64,000 nt of DNA from assembly GCA_937891425.1 (NCBI GenBank), contig CALAGD010000066.1:79971-143970 (forward strand), in the 5' to 3' direction. The notes below the pieces were generated by a model. It saw nothing but the letters and a program-made list of their open reading frames with translations. It searched no databases and was not told the origin of the DNA. The stretch is from an uncultured Pigmentiphaga sp. GTDB lineage: Bacteria > Pseudomonadota > Gammaproteobacteria > Burkholderiales > Burkholderiaceae_B. Below are positions 33,985 through 42,985 of this stretch, piece after piece (within the stretch, counting starts at the first letter, position 1; each line of letters begins with the position of its first letter). The translations under genes were made by a program, and so were the position numbers.

Positions 33985-35639
33985 GCTGGTACGACCACCT
34001 GCTGGTACTGCCCATCCTCATTCCCATGCTTGCTGGCGCGATCATGCTGCCCCTGGGTGAAAAGCGCCGCAAGCTCAAGGTTGCCATCGGGCTTGTCTCG
34101 GCCTTGTCCCTGCTGGTGCTCGCTGTCGGGCTGTTGTACGTATTGGGCAAGGGGTCGCCGGAAGGTCCGTGGCCGCAGTCCATCGCCGTCTACATCATGG
34201 CGAACTGGTCCGCGCCTTTCGGTATCGTGCTGGTCGCCGACCGGCTGACCGCCCTGATGCTGACCACCGCGGCGCTGCTGGGCTTGTGCGCGCTGGTGTA
34301 TTCGGTGGCCCGCTGGGACAAGTTGGGAGTGCACTTTCACCCACTGTTCCAGTTCATCCTGATGGGTGTGAACGGCGCGTTTCTCACTGGCGACATCTTC
34401 AACCTGTTCGTCTTTTTCGAGATCATGCTGGCGGCTTCCTACGGCCTGGTGCTGCATGGCTCGGGATGGGGGCGGGTACGTTCCGGCCTGCACTACATCG
34501 CTTTCAATCTGTTGGCGTCGTTCGTGTTCCTGATTGGCGTGGCCATCATCTACGGCGTGATGGGGACGCTCAATATGGCCGACCTCAGCGTGAAGGTCAT
34601 GGCACTGGAGGCGGGCGACAAGGCACTGCTCGAAGCGGGTGCCGCCATCCTGATCGTTGCCTTCCTGGCCAAGAGCGCAATGTGGCCCCTGAACTTCTGG
34701 CTGGTGCCCGCCTACTCGGTGGCTGCTCCGCCGGTTTCCGCCATACTCGCGATGCTTACCAAGGTCGGCGTCTATGCCATCCTGCGTGTATGGCTGCTGC
34801 TGTTTCACGATGCCACCGGGGCTACGCCCGGCATGGGAGCTACCTGGATCCTCTACGGCGGATTCATTACGCTGGCCATTGGAACCATCGGGCTCCTGGC
34901 TGCGCAGGAAATACCGCGGGTGGCCTGTTTCAGCCTGATCGTTTCGTCGGGCACGTTGCTCGCGGCCATCGGCTTCGGGCGTCCCGAGGTTACTAGTGGC
35001 GCCCTGTTCTACATGGTGGGCTCCACGCTTGCGGTGGCAGCCCTGTTCCTGCTGGTCGAGCTGATGGATCGCACCCGGAAGTTCGGGGCGGATGTTCTGG
35101 CACTCACGATGGAGGCGTTCCAGGCCGAAGGCGCCATGCAGGAAGCCGAGGTCGACGAGGTGGGCATCGCCATCCCCATGGCCATGGCGTTTCTGGGGCT
35201 GGCATTCGCCGGTGCCGCCATCGTGCTGGCGGGTCTGCCACCGCTGACAGGTTTCCTGGCCAAATTCGCGATGCTGTCCGCGGCGCTCAACCCTGAAGGG
35301 CTCGGCGCATCTGCACAGCCGCTCAAGCATGTGTGGATCTGGGTCACCCTGGTCATTCTGTCCGGTCTGGCTGCGTTGATTTCGCTCAGCCGTGCCGGCG
35401 TGCGGGTATTCTGGGCGGCCGAGGATCGCGTCGTGCCGCGGCTGCGCCTCAGCGAGGCGGGGCCGATTGCTCTGCTGCTGCTCGTCTGCGTAGGGCTCAC
35501 CGCGGGGGCCGGTCCCGCCATGCGTTACCTTGACGCGACGGCCGAGGCTCTGCATTCTCCCCATGGCTATGCCAGTGCGGTCATGGGTTCCACCTCGGTG
35601 CCGGCGCCTACGCATCATTCTCCGTTGAGTGTGCCATGA
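33981..35639 (+). CDS. phaD: Cation/H+ antiporter subunit D
   Basis: A 552-residue, about 14-helix NuoM/N-like protein, with the lysine-bearing AKSAMWPLNFWLVPAYS segment and the VNGAFLTGDIFNLFVFFEIM helix with a key glutamate. It overlaps phaC and phaE by 4 bases each. Confidence 0.95.
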   Translation: MSWYDHLLVLPILIPMLAGAIMLPLGEKRRKLKVAIGLVSALSLLVLAVGLLYVLGKGSPEGPWPQSIAVYIMANWSAPFGIVLVADRLTALMLTTAALLGLCALVYSVARWDKLGVHFHPLFQFILMGVNGAFLTGDIFNLFVFFEIMLAASYGLVLHGSGWGRVRSGLHYIAFNLLASFVFLIGVAIIYGVMGTLNMADLSVKVMALEAGDKALLEAGAAILIVAFLAKSAMWPLNFWLVPAYSVAAPPVSAILAMLTKVGVYAILRVWLLLFHDATGATPGMGATWILYGGFITLAIGTIGLLAAQEIPRVACFSLIVSSGTLLAAIGFGRPEVTSGALFYMVGSTLAVAALFLLVELMDRTRKFGADVLALTMEAFQAEGAMQEAEVDEVGIAIPMAMAFLGLAFAGAAIVLAGLPPLTGFLAKFAMLSAALNPEGLGASAQPLKHVWIWVTLVILSGLAALISLSRAGVRVFWAAEDRVVPRLRLSEAGPIALLLLVCVGLTAGAGPAMRYLDATAEALHSPHGYASAVMGSTSVPAPTHHSPLSVP

Positions 35640-36253
35640 TCAAGCGACTGTTTCCGGCCCCGGTGCTTTCCTGCTTCCTGCTGGTGATCTGGCTGATCAT
35701 CAACCAGACCGTGGCTCCCTCCCAGATACTGCTGGGCGTAGTCCTGGGCATCCTGGGACCGTGGCTGACGCGCGAGACGCGGCCGTTCCGGGTCCATGTG
35801 CGCAGACCGGTAGCGGCACTGCGGCTGATGGGGCGGGTGGCCGTGGATATTGTCAGGTCCAACCTCCAGGTGGCGGCCATTATCCTGGGGCACCGACGGC
35901 GCAGTGTCGAGTCCGGTTTCATGCACATTCCCCTCAAGATGCGCGATCCGCATGCGCTGGCCGCACTCGGCTGCATCATCACGGGGTGCCCGGGAACCGT
36001 ATGGGCGGGCCTCACCGAAGACTGTTCGACGTTCACCATACACGTGCTCGACCTGCGCGATGAAAACGAGTGGATCGACATCGTGCAGAACCGGTACGAG
36101 ACCCTGCTCATGGAGATTTTCGAGTCGGGGCCGGTGCACTACCGGTTCGCAGGCGCGGTGCCCTCTCAAGGGGAGCAATCCGGTGAGGCGGTGTTGACTA
36201 CAGTCGCGTCGTCGGTCCGGGCCGGGGCTGCCAAGTCAGGAGAGAACCGGTGA
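35636..36253 (+). CDS. phaE: Cation/H+ antiporter subunit E
   Basis: A 205-residue protein with two N-terminal hydrophobic helices and a cytoplasmic alpha/beta domain (CIITGCPGTVWAGLTEDCSTFTIHVLDL). These features are those of MrpE. The last 30 residues are Ala/Ser-rich and probably flexible. It is followed after 76 bases by phaF. Confidence 0.93.
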   Translation: MIKRLFPAPVLSCFLLVIWLIINQTVAPSQILLGVVLGILGPWLTRETRPFRVHVRRPVAALRLMGRVAVDIVRSNLQVAAIILGHRRRSVESGFMHIPLKMRDPHALAALGCIITGCPGTVWAGLTEDCSTFTIHVLDLRDENEWIDIVQNRYETLLMEIFESGPVHYRFAGAVPSQGEQSGEAVLTTVASSVRAGAAKSGENR

Positions 36254-36329
36254 AACGGCGCGCTGCTGCGGGCACGCGGAACTGCAATGCAGGCCATGCG
36301 GTCGCGCACCGAATGGAGCTGAAGGGGTC

Positions 36330-36608
36330 ATGTCAGGGTTTCTAACGTTTGCCATCTTTTATGCGCTGGTCGCCCTAGCGCTGGCGGCCATCATCACCAG
36401 CGTGCGCCTGATCATCGGGCCCAGTGCACAAGACCGGGTGCTTGCGCTCGACTGCCTTTACATCTGTGCGATGCTGTTCCTGGTCGTGCTCGGCATCCGC
36501 TACGAACATCACCGTTACTTCGACATCGCGCTGCTGATCGCGTTGTTCGGGTTCGTGGGTTCGGTAAGCGCCGCCAAGTTCCTGATACGCGGAGAAGTCA
36601 TCGAATGA
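36330..36608 (+). CDS. phaF: Cation/H+ antiporter subunit F
   Basis: A 92-residue membrane protein with three helices. The VRLIIGPSAQDRVLALDCL loop is the MrpF signature, including the conserved acidic residue. It overlaps phaG by 4 bases. Confidence 0.94.
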   Translation: MSGFLTFAIFYALVALALAAIITSVRLIIGPSAQDRVLALDCLYICAMLFLVVLGIRYEHHRYFDIALLIALFGFVGSVSAAKFLIRGEVIE

Positions 36609-37045
36609 GCGCCGAAATTCCGCTATGGGTGCAGTGGCTGGTTGGCCTGTTTCTGGTGGTGGGCTCCTCATTTGCCCTGATCGGAACGATCGGTCTGCTG
36701 CGCTTGAAGAGCTTCTATCAGCGGGTGCATGCGCCCACCTTGGGTAGCACGCTGGGTACCTGGCTCACCGTTGGCGCCTCGATGCTGTTCTTTTCCTTCC
36801 TGCAGCACCGGCCCGTGCTGCTGGAGCTCCTGCTGGGTGTATTCCTTTATCTCACTGCGCCGGTCACCAGCATCCTGCTCGTGCGCGCGGCCATCGTGCG
36901 CGAACGGCGCGCCAGCATGGCGCGCCATGAGGATGTTCCCACCGGCTATACCGATCCGGAGCATCCGGAAGAAGAGCGCCGACCGGGGTTGCCGGCGGGC
37001 GAGGCGGCAGAGGGGCAGGCCAGCCTGCAGCATCCCGCGCGTTGA
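36605..37045 (+). CDS. phaG: Cation/H+ antiporter subunit G
   Basis: A 146-residue protein with three N-terminal transmembrane helices and the MrpG motif LRLKSFYQRVHAPTLGSTLGTWL. The last about 45 residues are a charged Glu/Arg/Pro tail outside the core. It ends the operon; the convergent phosphoribosyltransferase gene ends 71 bases further. Confidence 0.94.
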   Translation: MSAEIPLWVQWLVGLFLVVGSSFALIGTIGLLRLKSFYQRVHAPTLGSTLGTWLTVGASMLFFSFLQHRPVLLELLLGVFLYLTAPVTSILLVRAAIVRERRASMARHEDVPTGYTDPEHPEEERRPGLPAGEAAEGQASLQHPAR

Positions 37046-37116
37046 CCGCTTGTCAGCGGCGCACGCCGGCGCCGGAGCAGGCCGGTTGCGGGTGGTCAGG
37101 CCAGGATGGAGGGCGT

Positions 37117-37782
37117 TCAAGCCGTTCTGGGGCCGTGGCCGTCACTGGCAGGTTGCTGTTGCAACAGTTCGAGCACCTCCCTGTCGCTGGTCTGCGGGAA
37201 GCTGGAGTACCAGAGGCCGACCGCGCGAAAGGGTTCGGGCGTTGCCAGGCATACGACATCATCGGCTTCCGTTCGAAGCAGGGCGCAGGTATCTGCGGCC
37301 CCTACTGGTACGACAGCCACGATGCGAGCGGGGCGAAGTGCCCGTATGGCCCTGACTGCAGCCCGCATCGTGGCTCCGGTTGCCAGACCATCGTCCACGA
37401 TGATGACGGTGCGGCCGCCGACGTCCAGTGGTGCCGCGCCTGCACGGTAAGTGCGTTCGCGGCGCTCGAGTTCAGCAGTTTCGGCAGCGATGGCCGCATC
37501 GACGGCAGCCTGGCTGATGCCCAGGGCCTGAATTAGTCCATTGTCGAGCAGCGTGACGCCATGGGTAATGGCCCCCATGGCCAGCTCGGGCTGACCGGGA
37601 ACGCCGAGCTTGCGAACCACACAAACATCCAGGGGTGCATGAAGTTCCCGGGCTATCTCGTAGGCAACCGGCACGCCACCCCGTGGCAATGCCAGCACGA
37701 TGGGGTTCGGATAGTGGCGTGCTGCAAGCTCGGCAGCCAGCTGCTTCCCGGCTTCCTGACGGTTGCGGAAAGGGGTTCGCAT
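37117..37782 (-). CDS. Phosphoribosyltransferase-fold protein
   Basis: A 221-residue type I phosphoribosyltransferase. The PRPP-binding loop is VIIVDDGLATGATM (about 124-137) and an N-terminal loop has ALPRGGVPVAYEIAREL. KLGVPGQPELAMGAI is the flexible part common to a group of small PRTases often seen beside hydrolases and stress genes. The substrate base is unknown. The start is only 20 bases after the boxD stop on the same strand, so it may be read from that operon. Confidence 0.85.
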   Translation of the reverse strand: MRTPFRNRQEAGKQLAAELAARHYPNPIVLALPRGGVPVAYEIARELHAPLDVCVVRKLGVPGQPELAMGAITHGVTLLDNGLIQALGISQAAVDAAIAAETAELERRERTYRAGAAPLDVGGRTVIIVDDGLATGATMRAAVRAIRALRPARIVAVVPVGAADTCALLRTEADDVVCLATPEPFRAVGLWYSSFPQTSDREVLELLQQQPASDGHGPRTA

Positions 37783-37802
37783 GGGCGTCCGGGAGCAAGC
37801 TG

Positions 37803-39356
37803 TCAGCCTGCACCAAGTGCATCAAGGACGCGGGCATGGGCCTGTATGGCCGTGCGGCGATGGTAGGCCTCGAGTGCTCTCAGCCCACCCAGCTCTTCTC
37901 CCCCACCTGCCCGCCCGGGACCCCCATGGACCGACATCGGCATGACGTTGCCATGACCGGTGTGCGACCTGGCAACCTCGGGCGTAACCACATGCAGGCG
38001 CCCATGCGAGTCGGCGAGCTCCAGGGCGGTCCGCGCCAGCCAGAACGTGTCATCGCCGTACAGCGAAGCGACCAGCGATCCTTGCCCACGGCGTGCCAGC
38101 TCGATGGCGTGCGCGGTGTCACGGTAGGGTAGCAGGGTGGCCACGGGTCCGAAAGCTTCATGCTCATGCACCGCGCGTGCCGCGTCGGCATCGCGTACGC
38201 GCAACAGGTGTGGCATGACGAATGCGCCGACGCTGGCGTCGGCATCGATGAGATCGGCGGGGTTGCCCGCATGGACTACCTCGGCTTCCGCGCGCAACCG
38301 CTCGATGGCTGCCAGCACGCTTGCCTGCTGCTGGCGATTTGCGAGTGAACCCATGCGTACCTCCGGGTTGCGCGGATCGCCCACCTTCACCTCGGCCAGC
38401 CGGGCTGCCAGGGCCTCGGCTACGGCGTCAGCGTGCGGAGCCGGAACCATGATGCGGCGGATGGCGGTGCACTTCTGCCCCGATTTGGAGGTCATCTCGC
38501 GTACCACTTCGCGGATCAGGAGATCGAAAGCGGCACTGCCGGGGGCAGCGTCGGGCGCCAGGATGGCACTGTTCAGGCTGTCGGCTTCGGCGTTGACGCG
38601 CACGTGCCGGCTGCACACGGCGGGATGGCTGCGGATGTGGGCGGCCGTGTCGCTGGATCCGGTGAACGAAACCAGGTCGAATCCGGTGAGAGCATCGAGC
38701 AGTCCCTCTGGCGTACCGCATACGATGGACAGCGTTCCTACGGGAAGAATGCCGGCTTGAATGACATCGGCGACCATGCGCTGTGCCAGCCAGGCGGTGG
38801 AGGTTGCCGGCTTGGCGATGACCGGAACGCCCGACAGCAGGGCGGGTGCGGCTTTCTCCCACAGCCCCCAGGCGGGGAAATTGAACGCGTTGATGAACAG
38901 CGCCACTCCGGGCAGCGGTGTACGCACGTGCCGGCTCAGGAAGGACTCGTCCTTGCCCAGGCGCACCGGATCGCCGTCGTCGAGCCAGTGGCGGTCTCCC
39001 AGCGCCTGACCGATGCGTGCGTAGTAGGTCAGTGTGTAGATTGCACCGTCGATGTCGATGGCCGAATCGGCCTGGGTGGTGCCTGAATTGGCCAGGGCAA
39101 TGTCGAAGTATTCCGCTCGATGCGCCTGCAGGACTTCGGCAATCTTCCCGAGCAGGGCGGCGCGTTGGGCGTAGGTGAGTTTGCGCAGTTCCGCGCCACC
39201 GGTGCGGCGTGCGAAGTGAAAGCCGGCCGGGATATCGAGCTCCTTGCTGGAGACGCGTACCAGCGGCGTCGCGCGCACCGGGTCGTAGAGCGCTGTTCCT
39301 TCTCCGGCTCCGGATTGCCATTGACCGGCAAGAAAGTTGGGCAGCAGTTGAGTCAT
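37803..39356 (-). CDS. boxD: 3,4-dehydroadipyl-CoA semialdehyde dehydrogenase
   Basis: A 517-residue aldehyde dehydrogenase of the box/paa type (PaaZ N-terminal relative). The nucleophile is the Cys in SGQKCTAIRR (near residue 296) and the general base Glu is in RVNAEADSLN. NAFNFPAWGLWEKAAPALLSG is the NADP-region. BoxD oxidises the semialdehyde formed by BoxC to 3,4-dehydroadipyl-CoA. It follows the DUF4863 gene with 33 bases between and is divergent from boxR and boxCBA. Confidence 0.93.
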   Translation of the reverse strand: MTQLLPNFLAGQWQSGAGEGTALYDPVRATPLVRVSSKELDIPAGFHFARRTGGAELRKLTYAQRAALLGKIAEVLQAHRAEYFDIALANSGTTQADSAIDIDGAIYTLTYYARIGQALGDRHWLDDGDPVRLGKDESFLSRHVRTPLPGVALFINAFNFPAWGLWEKAAPALLSGVPVIAKPATSTAWLAQRMVADVIQAGILPVGTLSIVCGTPEGLLDALTGFDLVSFTGSSDTAAHIRSHPAVCSRHVRVNAEADSLNSAILAPDAAPGSAAFDLLIREVVREMTSKSGQKCTAIRRIMVPAPHADAVAEALAARLAEVKVGDPRNPEVRMGSLANRQQQASVLAAIERLRAEAEVVHAGNPADLIDADASVGAFVMPHLLRVRDADAARAVHEHEAFGPVATLLPYRDTAHAIELARRGQGSLVASLYGDDTFWLARTALELADSHGRLHVVTPEVARSHTGHGNVMPMSVHGGPGRAGGGEELGGLRALEAYHRRTAIQAHARVLDALGAG

Positions 39357-39389
39357 GCAGGTACCTTGCTGGCAGGGTTGCAGGGCGCT

Positions 39390-39854
39390 TCAAGTGCGCG
39401 TGAATTCGATTGCGCCGTTGGGCAGGAGATAGAGCACCAGGGCCCGTCCGCCCCGGACCGTCGGATAGTGTGCGCTGCCGGGGCCGTATACTTTCCAACC
39501 TGCGGCCTGCCCATCGAAGCGGGCATCGCCCTCGATCGGCATGACGAGATCGATCTCACCGTTGGGATGCGTGTGATGCGGGCCGCGAATTTCGTTCATG
39601 TCGACAACATCTACCGAGAAGCCGGCGAATTCCGGAGAGGGCTGAATGACGCGCCCGAAGCGGATTCCCCCGTGTTCACGGTTGCACAGCCAGCCGTCGG
39701 CCACGCCTTGCCGGCAGGCTGCTGTGGTATCGCGGTACCATCCGCTGTCGGGTCCGTAATGGGTGTTCAGCCACGATTCCAGCTCGGCATCCAGTGGCTT
39801 GCCCGCAACCGCCTGCGTGATGTTGCGCATGAGCTCTTGAAACTGCGGCGTCAT
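39390..39854 (-). CDS. DUF4863 family protein (cupin-like), box-cluster-associated
   Basis: A 154-residue cytoplasmic protein. RGPHHTHPNGEIDLVMPIEG (about 92-111) and PGSAHYPTVRGG (about 124-135) form cupin-like histidine motifs, probably metal binding. The closest described family is 4-hydroxylaminobenzoate lyase-like (DUF4863); members recur in box clusters, where their role is unproven. An AGAGGAGAT ribosome site is followed by ATG on the minus strand. It is cotranscribed with boxD. It might act on an off-pathway or shunt intermediate; that is a guess. Confidence 0.75.
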   Translation of the reverse strand: MTPQFQELMRNITQAVAGKPLDAELESWLNTHYGPDSGWYRDTTAACRQGVADGWLCNREHGGIRFGRVIQPSPEFAGFSVDVVDMNEIRGPHHTHPNGEIDLVMPIEGDARFDGQAAGWKVYGPGSAHYPTVRGGRALVLYLLPNGAIEFTRT

Positions 39855-39877
39855 CGATCATCTCCTCTGATTGTTTG

Positions 39878-39912
39878 TGCATCGGGCTGTTCATGAAATA
39901 TTATGCATGCAG
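39878..39912. promoter_or_regulatory. BoxR-type operator region between boxR and DUF4863-boxD
   Basis: The segment has TGCA at 39878-39881, then a 19-base site at 39894-39912 (TGAAATATTATGCATGCAG) identical at 15 positions to 41180-41198 in the boxC promoter. It includes TGCATGCA and the AT-rich TATTAT. It lies in the divergent control region and is a good candidate for BoxR binding. Confidence 0.6.
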
Positions 39913-39966
39913 TTGCCCGATCTCGCGAACTTCGAGGCCTTCCCGGAACCATATTGCACAGCCAGC

Positions 39967-41094
39967 ATGAAATCGATCGTTCCAGATCCAGTCAACTCAT
40001 CGGTACCCGGCGCGGAGAACGAAAACGGCAACAGCGCGCTGGAAACTCGGCCACCCCATACCGAAGCGGCAGGTCTGGCCGCCGGAACGGTCGAAAGTGG
40101 CCAAACGCGGAGAGCGTCAGGGGCCTCACTGCGCAAGAGTGGGGCGAATGCAGGGGAGAATGGGTTGTCCCTGGCCGGTTCGCCTCGGGAAACCCGAGCC
40201 GGCGATGCCCGCGACAACGACGTGCGCGACCCGATCCTGGTGGCACTGGGCGAGCGCATACGCAACCTGCGTGCGCGGCGCGGCATGACGCGCAAGGAAA
40301 CCGCGCAGGCGGCGGGAATTTCGGAACGGCACATGGCGAACCTCGAGTCGGGCATGGGAAATGCCACGCTGCTGATCCTGCACCAGCTGGCGCACGCCCT
40401 GCGGTGCAGCCTGGCGGAAGTGCTGGGTGACGTCACTACGTCATCACCCGAGTGGCTGCTGCTGCGCGAGATGCTGGAAGGGCGCTCGGAAGCTGAACTG
40501 CACCGGGCGCGTGTCACCCTCAGTGCCCTGTTCGGTACTACCGACGACGCCCAGGGGCGGAAGCGCCGCATCGCCCTGATCGGCCTGCGCGGGGCGGGAA
40601 AGTCTACCCTTGGGCGCATGCTGGCGGAAGATTTCGGCTATCCCTTCATCGAGCTGAGCCGGGAGGTCGAGCGCATTGCCGGCTGCAGCATTACTGAAAT
40701 TCATTCCCTTTACGGTGCCAGCGCTTACCGCCGGTACGAACGGCGTGCCCTGGAAGATGTACTGCAGCGTTGCCAGCAGGTGGTCATGGCCACACCGGGC
40801 GGAGTGGTGTCCGATGCATCAACCTTCAACATGCTGCTGACACATTGCTACACGGTGTGGCTGCAGGCCGAGCCGGAAGAGCACATGCGGCGCGTCATCG
40901 AGCAAGGCGATTTCCGGCCCATGGCGGGCAGTCGCGAAGCCATGGACGACCTCAAGCTCATTCTCAGCGGGCGCGCGCCGTTTTACGCCAAGGCCGACAT
41001 GTCTTTCGATACGAGCATGCAGAGCGTGGATGAGGCATTTGAGGCCTTGCGCAACCGTTTGCGCAAGGCATTGGCGGGGGCCGACACACGGTAG
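39967..41094 (+). CDS. boxR: BoxR-type regulator: XRE-like HTH fused to shikimate kinase-like domain
   Basis: 375 residues from the ATG at 39967, against about 300 for BzdR/BoxR. The first about 90 residues are Ser/Gly/Ala/Glu-rich and unlike the rest. The HTH (about 94-150) reads ERIRNLRARRGMTRKETAQAAGISERHMANLESG. The second half has a P-loop GLRGAGKST (206-214) and shikimate-kinase-like REVERIAGCSITEIHSLYG; in BoxR/BzdR this domain binds benzoyl-CoA and relieves repression. An upstream in-frame ATG at 39907 falls inside the operator, so it is not preferred. It is divergent from boxD. Confidence 0.87.
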   Translation: MKSIVPDPVNSSVPGAENENGNSALETRPPHTEAAGLAAGTVESGQTRRASGASLRKSGANAGENGLSLAGSPRETRAGDARDNDVRDPILVALGERIRNLRARRGMTRKETAQAAGISERHMANLESGMGNATLLILHQLAHALRCSLAEVLGDVTTSSPEWLLLREMLEGRSEAELHRARVTLSALFGTTDDAQGRKRRIALIGLRGAGKSTLGRMLAEDFGYPFIELSREVERIAGCSITEIHSLYGASAYRRYERRALEDVLQRCQQVVMATPGGVVSDASTFNMLLTHCYTVWLQAEPEEHMRRVIEQGDFRPMAGSREAMDDLKLILSGRAPFYAKADMSFDTSMQSVDEAFEALRNRLRKALAGADTR

Positions 41095-41161
41095 GTCGCT
41101 TTCGACCTAGGTAAAACCCTTAGAAATCCCGGAAAAACGCGCACACAGCGTCTTCCAGTGC

Positions 41162-41190
41162 TTGACAGTGCCAGTGGCATGCACTATTGT
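41162..41190 (+). promoter_or_regulatory. Promoter of the boxCBA genes
   Basis: TTGACA (41162-41167), 17-base spacer, TATTGT (41185-41190). The TGCA-N6-TGCA site at 41180-41193 spans the -10 box, so a bound repressor would block it. Confidence 0.75.
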
Positions 41191-41223
41191 GCATGCACAA
41201 TAATGAAAATGCACTTGGTTGCA
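41180..41223. promoter_or_regulatory. BoxR operator cluster in the boxC promoter
   Basis: Two TGCA-N6-TGCA elements: 41180-41193 (spacer CTATTG) and 41210-41223 (spacer CTTGGT), with a further TGCA at 41194-41197. This pattern is like the TGCA-containing operators described for BzdR-type regulators. Confidence 0.7.
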
Positions 41224-41263
41224 TGTTTACCACCGGGTTTCCACACACATCGAGGACGCTTCA

Positions 41264-42931
41264 ATGACGCACAATCCGCCAGCGGTGACACCGAAGGTCG
41301 ACTATCGCACCGATCCATCCAAATACCGCCATTGGAAGCTCAGTGTCGATGACGAAGTTGCCACCTTGGCCATGGATGTGGCGGAGGATGGGGGGCTGGT
41401 TCCGGGCTACAAGCTCAAGCTCAACTCATACGACCTCGGAGTCGACATCGAACTGCACGATGCACTCCAGCGCATCCGTTTCGAATACCCCCAGGTTCGC
41501 GCGGTGGTCATCACCAGCCTGAAAGACCGCGTGTTCTGTTCCGGGGCCAACATCTTCATGTTGGGTCTTTCAACCCACGCCTGGAAGGTCAACTTCTGCA
41601 AGTTCACCAACGAAACGCGCAACGGCATCGAAGACTCCAGCCGTCACAGTGGCCTGCGCTTCCTCGCGGCCCTGAATGGCGCGTGTGCCGGCGGCGGATA
41701 CGAGCTGGCCCTGGCCTGCGACCATATCCTCCTGGTCGACGACCGCTCTTCCGCTGTCTCGTTGCCCGAGGTTCCGCTGCTGGGCGTGCTGCCTGGCACC
41801 GGCGGTCTCACCCGTCTCACTGACAAGCGCAAGGTGCGGCACGACCGCGCCGACGTGTTCTGCACTACCACGGAAGGCGTGCGCGGGCAGCGTGCACTCG
41901 AGTGGGGGCTGGTCGACGAGCTCGCCCGTCCTGGCCAGTTCGCGGAAGCCGTACGCAAGCGCGCGGTCGAACTTGCGCGTGAGGGGCGTCAGGGCGGCGC
42001 GGGCAAGCAGGGCGTGCAGCTCACCTACCTCGAGCGCGAGGACGCCGAAAACGAGCTGCGCTACCGCCATGTAACCGTCAGCATCGATCGCGAGCGCCGC
42101 GTCGCCAATATCGTGGTGAGGGGGGCCGAGGGCCAGCAGCCTGCCGATATCGCCGGCATCGAGCAGGCGGGTGCGGCATGGTGGCCGTTGCAGATGGCAC
42201 GCGAGCTCGACGACGCCATCCTCAACCTGCGCACCAACGAGCTCGAAATCGGCACCTGGGTATTGCGTACCGAGGGCGACGCTCAGGCGGTACTGGCGGC
42301 CGACGAACTCATGCAGAAGCACGCCGACCACTGGTTCGTGCGTGAAACCATCGGCATGATCCGCCGTACGCTGGCCCGCCTCGACGTCTCGTCGCGTTCG
42401 CTGTTTGCGCTCATCGAGCCGGGTTCGTGCTTTGCCGGTACGTTGCTGGAACTGGCGTTCGCAGCCGATCGCGCCTACATGCTCGACGTTGAAGAAAACG
42501 CGCCGGCCATCCATCTCAATGCGCACAACTTCGGCACCTACCCCATGGTGAACCGGCAGTCGCGGCTCGCGCGCCGCTTCTACGACGACCCGCAGCAGCT
42601 TGAGGCCGTCCGCGGCACCATCGGCAAGCCCCTGACCGCGCCCGAGGCCGAATCCCTCGGCCTGATCACTTTCGCGCTGGACGATATCGATTGGGAAGAC
42701 GAGATCCGCATCGCGCTTGAGGAGCGGGCGTCGATGTCGCCCGACGCACTCACCGGGCTAGAGGCGAACCTTCGTTTCTCCGAGCGGGAGTCCATGGAGT
42801 CACGCATATTCGGACGTCTTAGCGCCTGGCAGAACTGGATATTCAACCGCCCCAACGCGGTCGGCGAGCAAGGTGCGTTGAGGGTGTATGGCAAGGGTGA
42901 GAAACCCGCGTTCGATCTGAAACGCGTCTGA
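41264..42931 (+). CDS. boxC: Benzoyl-CoA dihydrodiol / 2,3-epoxybenzoyl-CoA lyase
   Basis: A 555-residue dihydrolase with two crotonase-like halves. LDRVFCSGANIFMLG-like sequence (KDRVFCSGANIFMLG) and LAALNGACAGGGYELALACD form the first oxyanion region (about residues 90-150), and GVLPGTGGLTRL follows. BoxC opens the ring of 2,3-epoxybenzoyl-CoA hydrolytically, releasing formate and giving 3,4-dehydroadipyl-CoA semialdehyde. ATG 41264 follows GAGGA. It begins the boxC-boxB-boxA operon, 54 bases before boxB. Confidence 0.96.
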   Translation: MTHNPPAVTPKVDYRTDPSKYRHWKLSVDDEVATLAMDVAEDGGLVPGYKLKLNSYDLGVDIELHDALQRIRFEYPQVRAVVITSLKDRVFCSGANIFMLGLSTHAWKVNFCKFTNETRNGIEDSSRHSGLRFLAALNGACAGGGYELALACDHILLVDDRSSAVSLPEVPLLGVLPGTGGLTRLTDKRKVRHDRADVFCTTTEGVRGQRALEWGLVDELARPGQFAEAVRKRAVELAREGRQGGAGKQGVQLTYLEREDAENELRYRHVTVSIDRERRVANIVVRGAEGQQPADIAGIEQAGAAWWPLQMARELDDAILNLRTNELEIGTWVLRTEGDAQAVLAADELMQKHADHWFVRETIGMIRRTLARLDVSSRSLFALIEPGSCFAGTLLELAFAADRAYMLDVEENAPAIHLNAHNFGTYPMVNRQSRLARRFYDDPQQLEAVRGTIGKPLTAPEAESLGLITFALDDIDWEDEIRIALEERASMSPDALTGLEANLRFSERESMESRIFGRLSAWQNWIFNRPNAVGEQGALRVYGKGEKPAFDLKRV

Positions 42932-42985
42932 GACTGCACCCGTAACTGGCCGAATCGAAAACGCAGTACAACTGGAGACCACGTC

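Noticed and set aside
33954..35618. A 554-codon minus-strand frame over phaD
   Set aside because: Antisense of a certain membrane gene, Gln/Arg/His-rich, no ribosome site.
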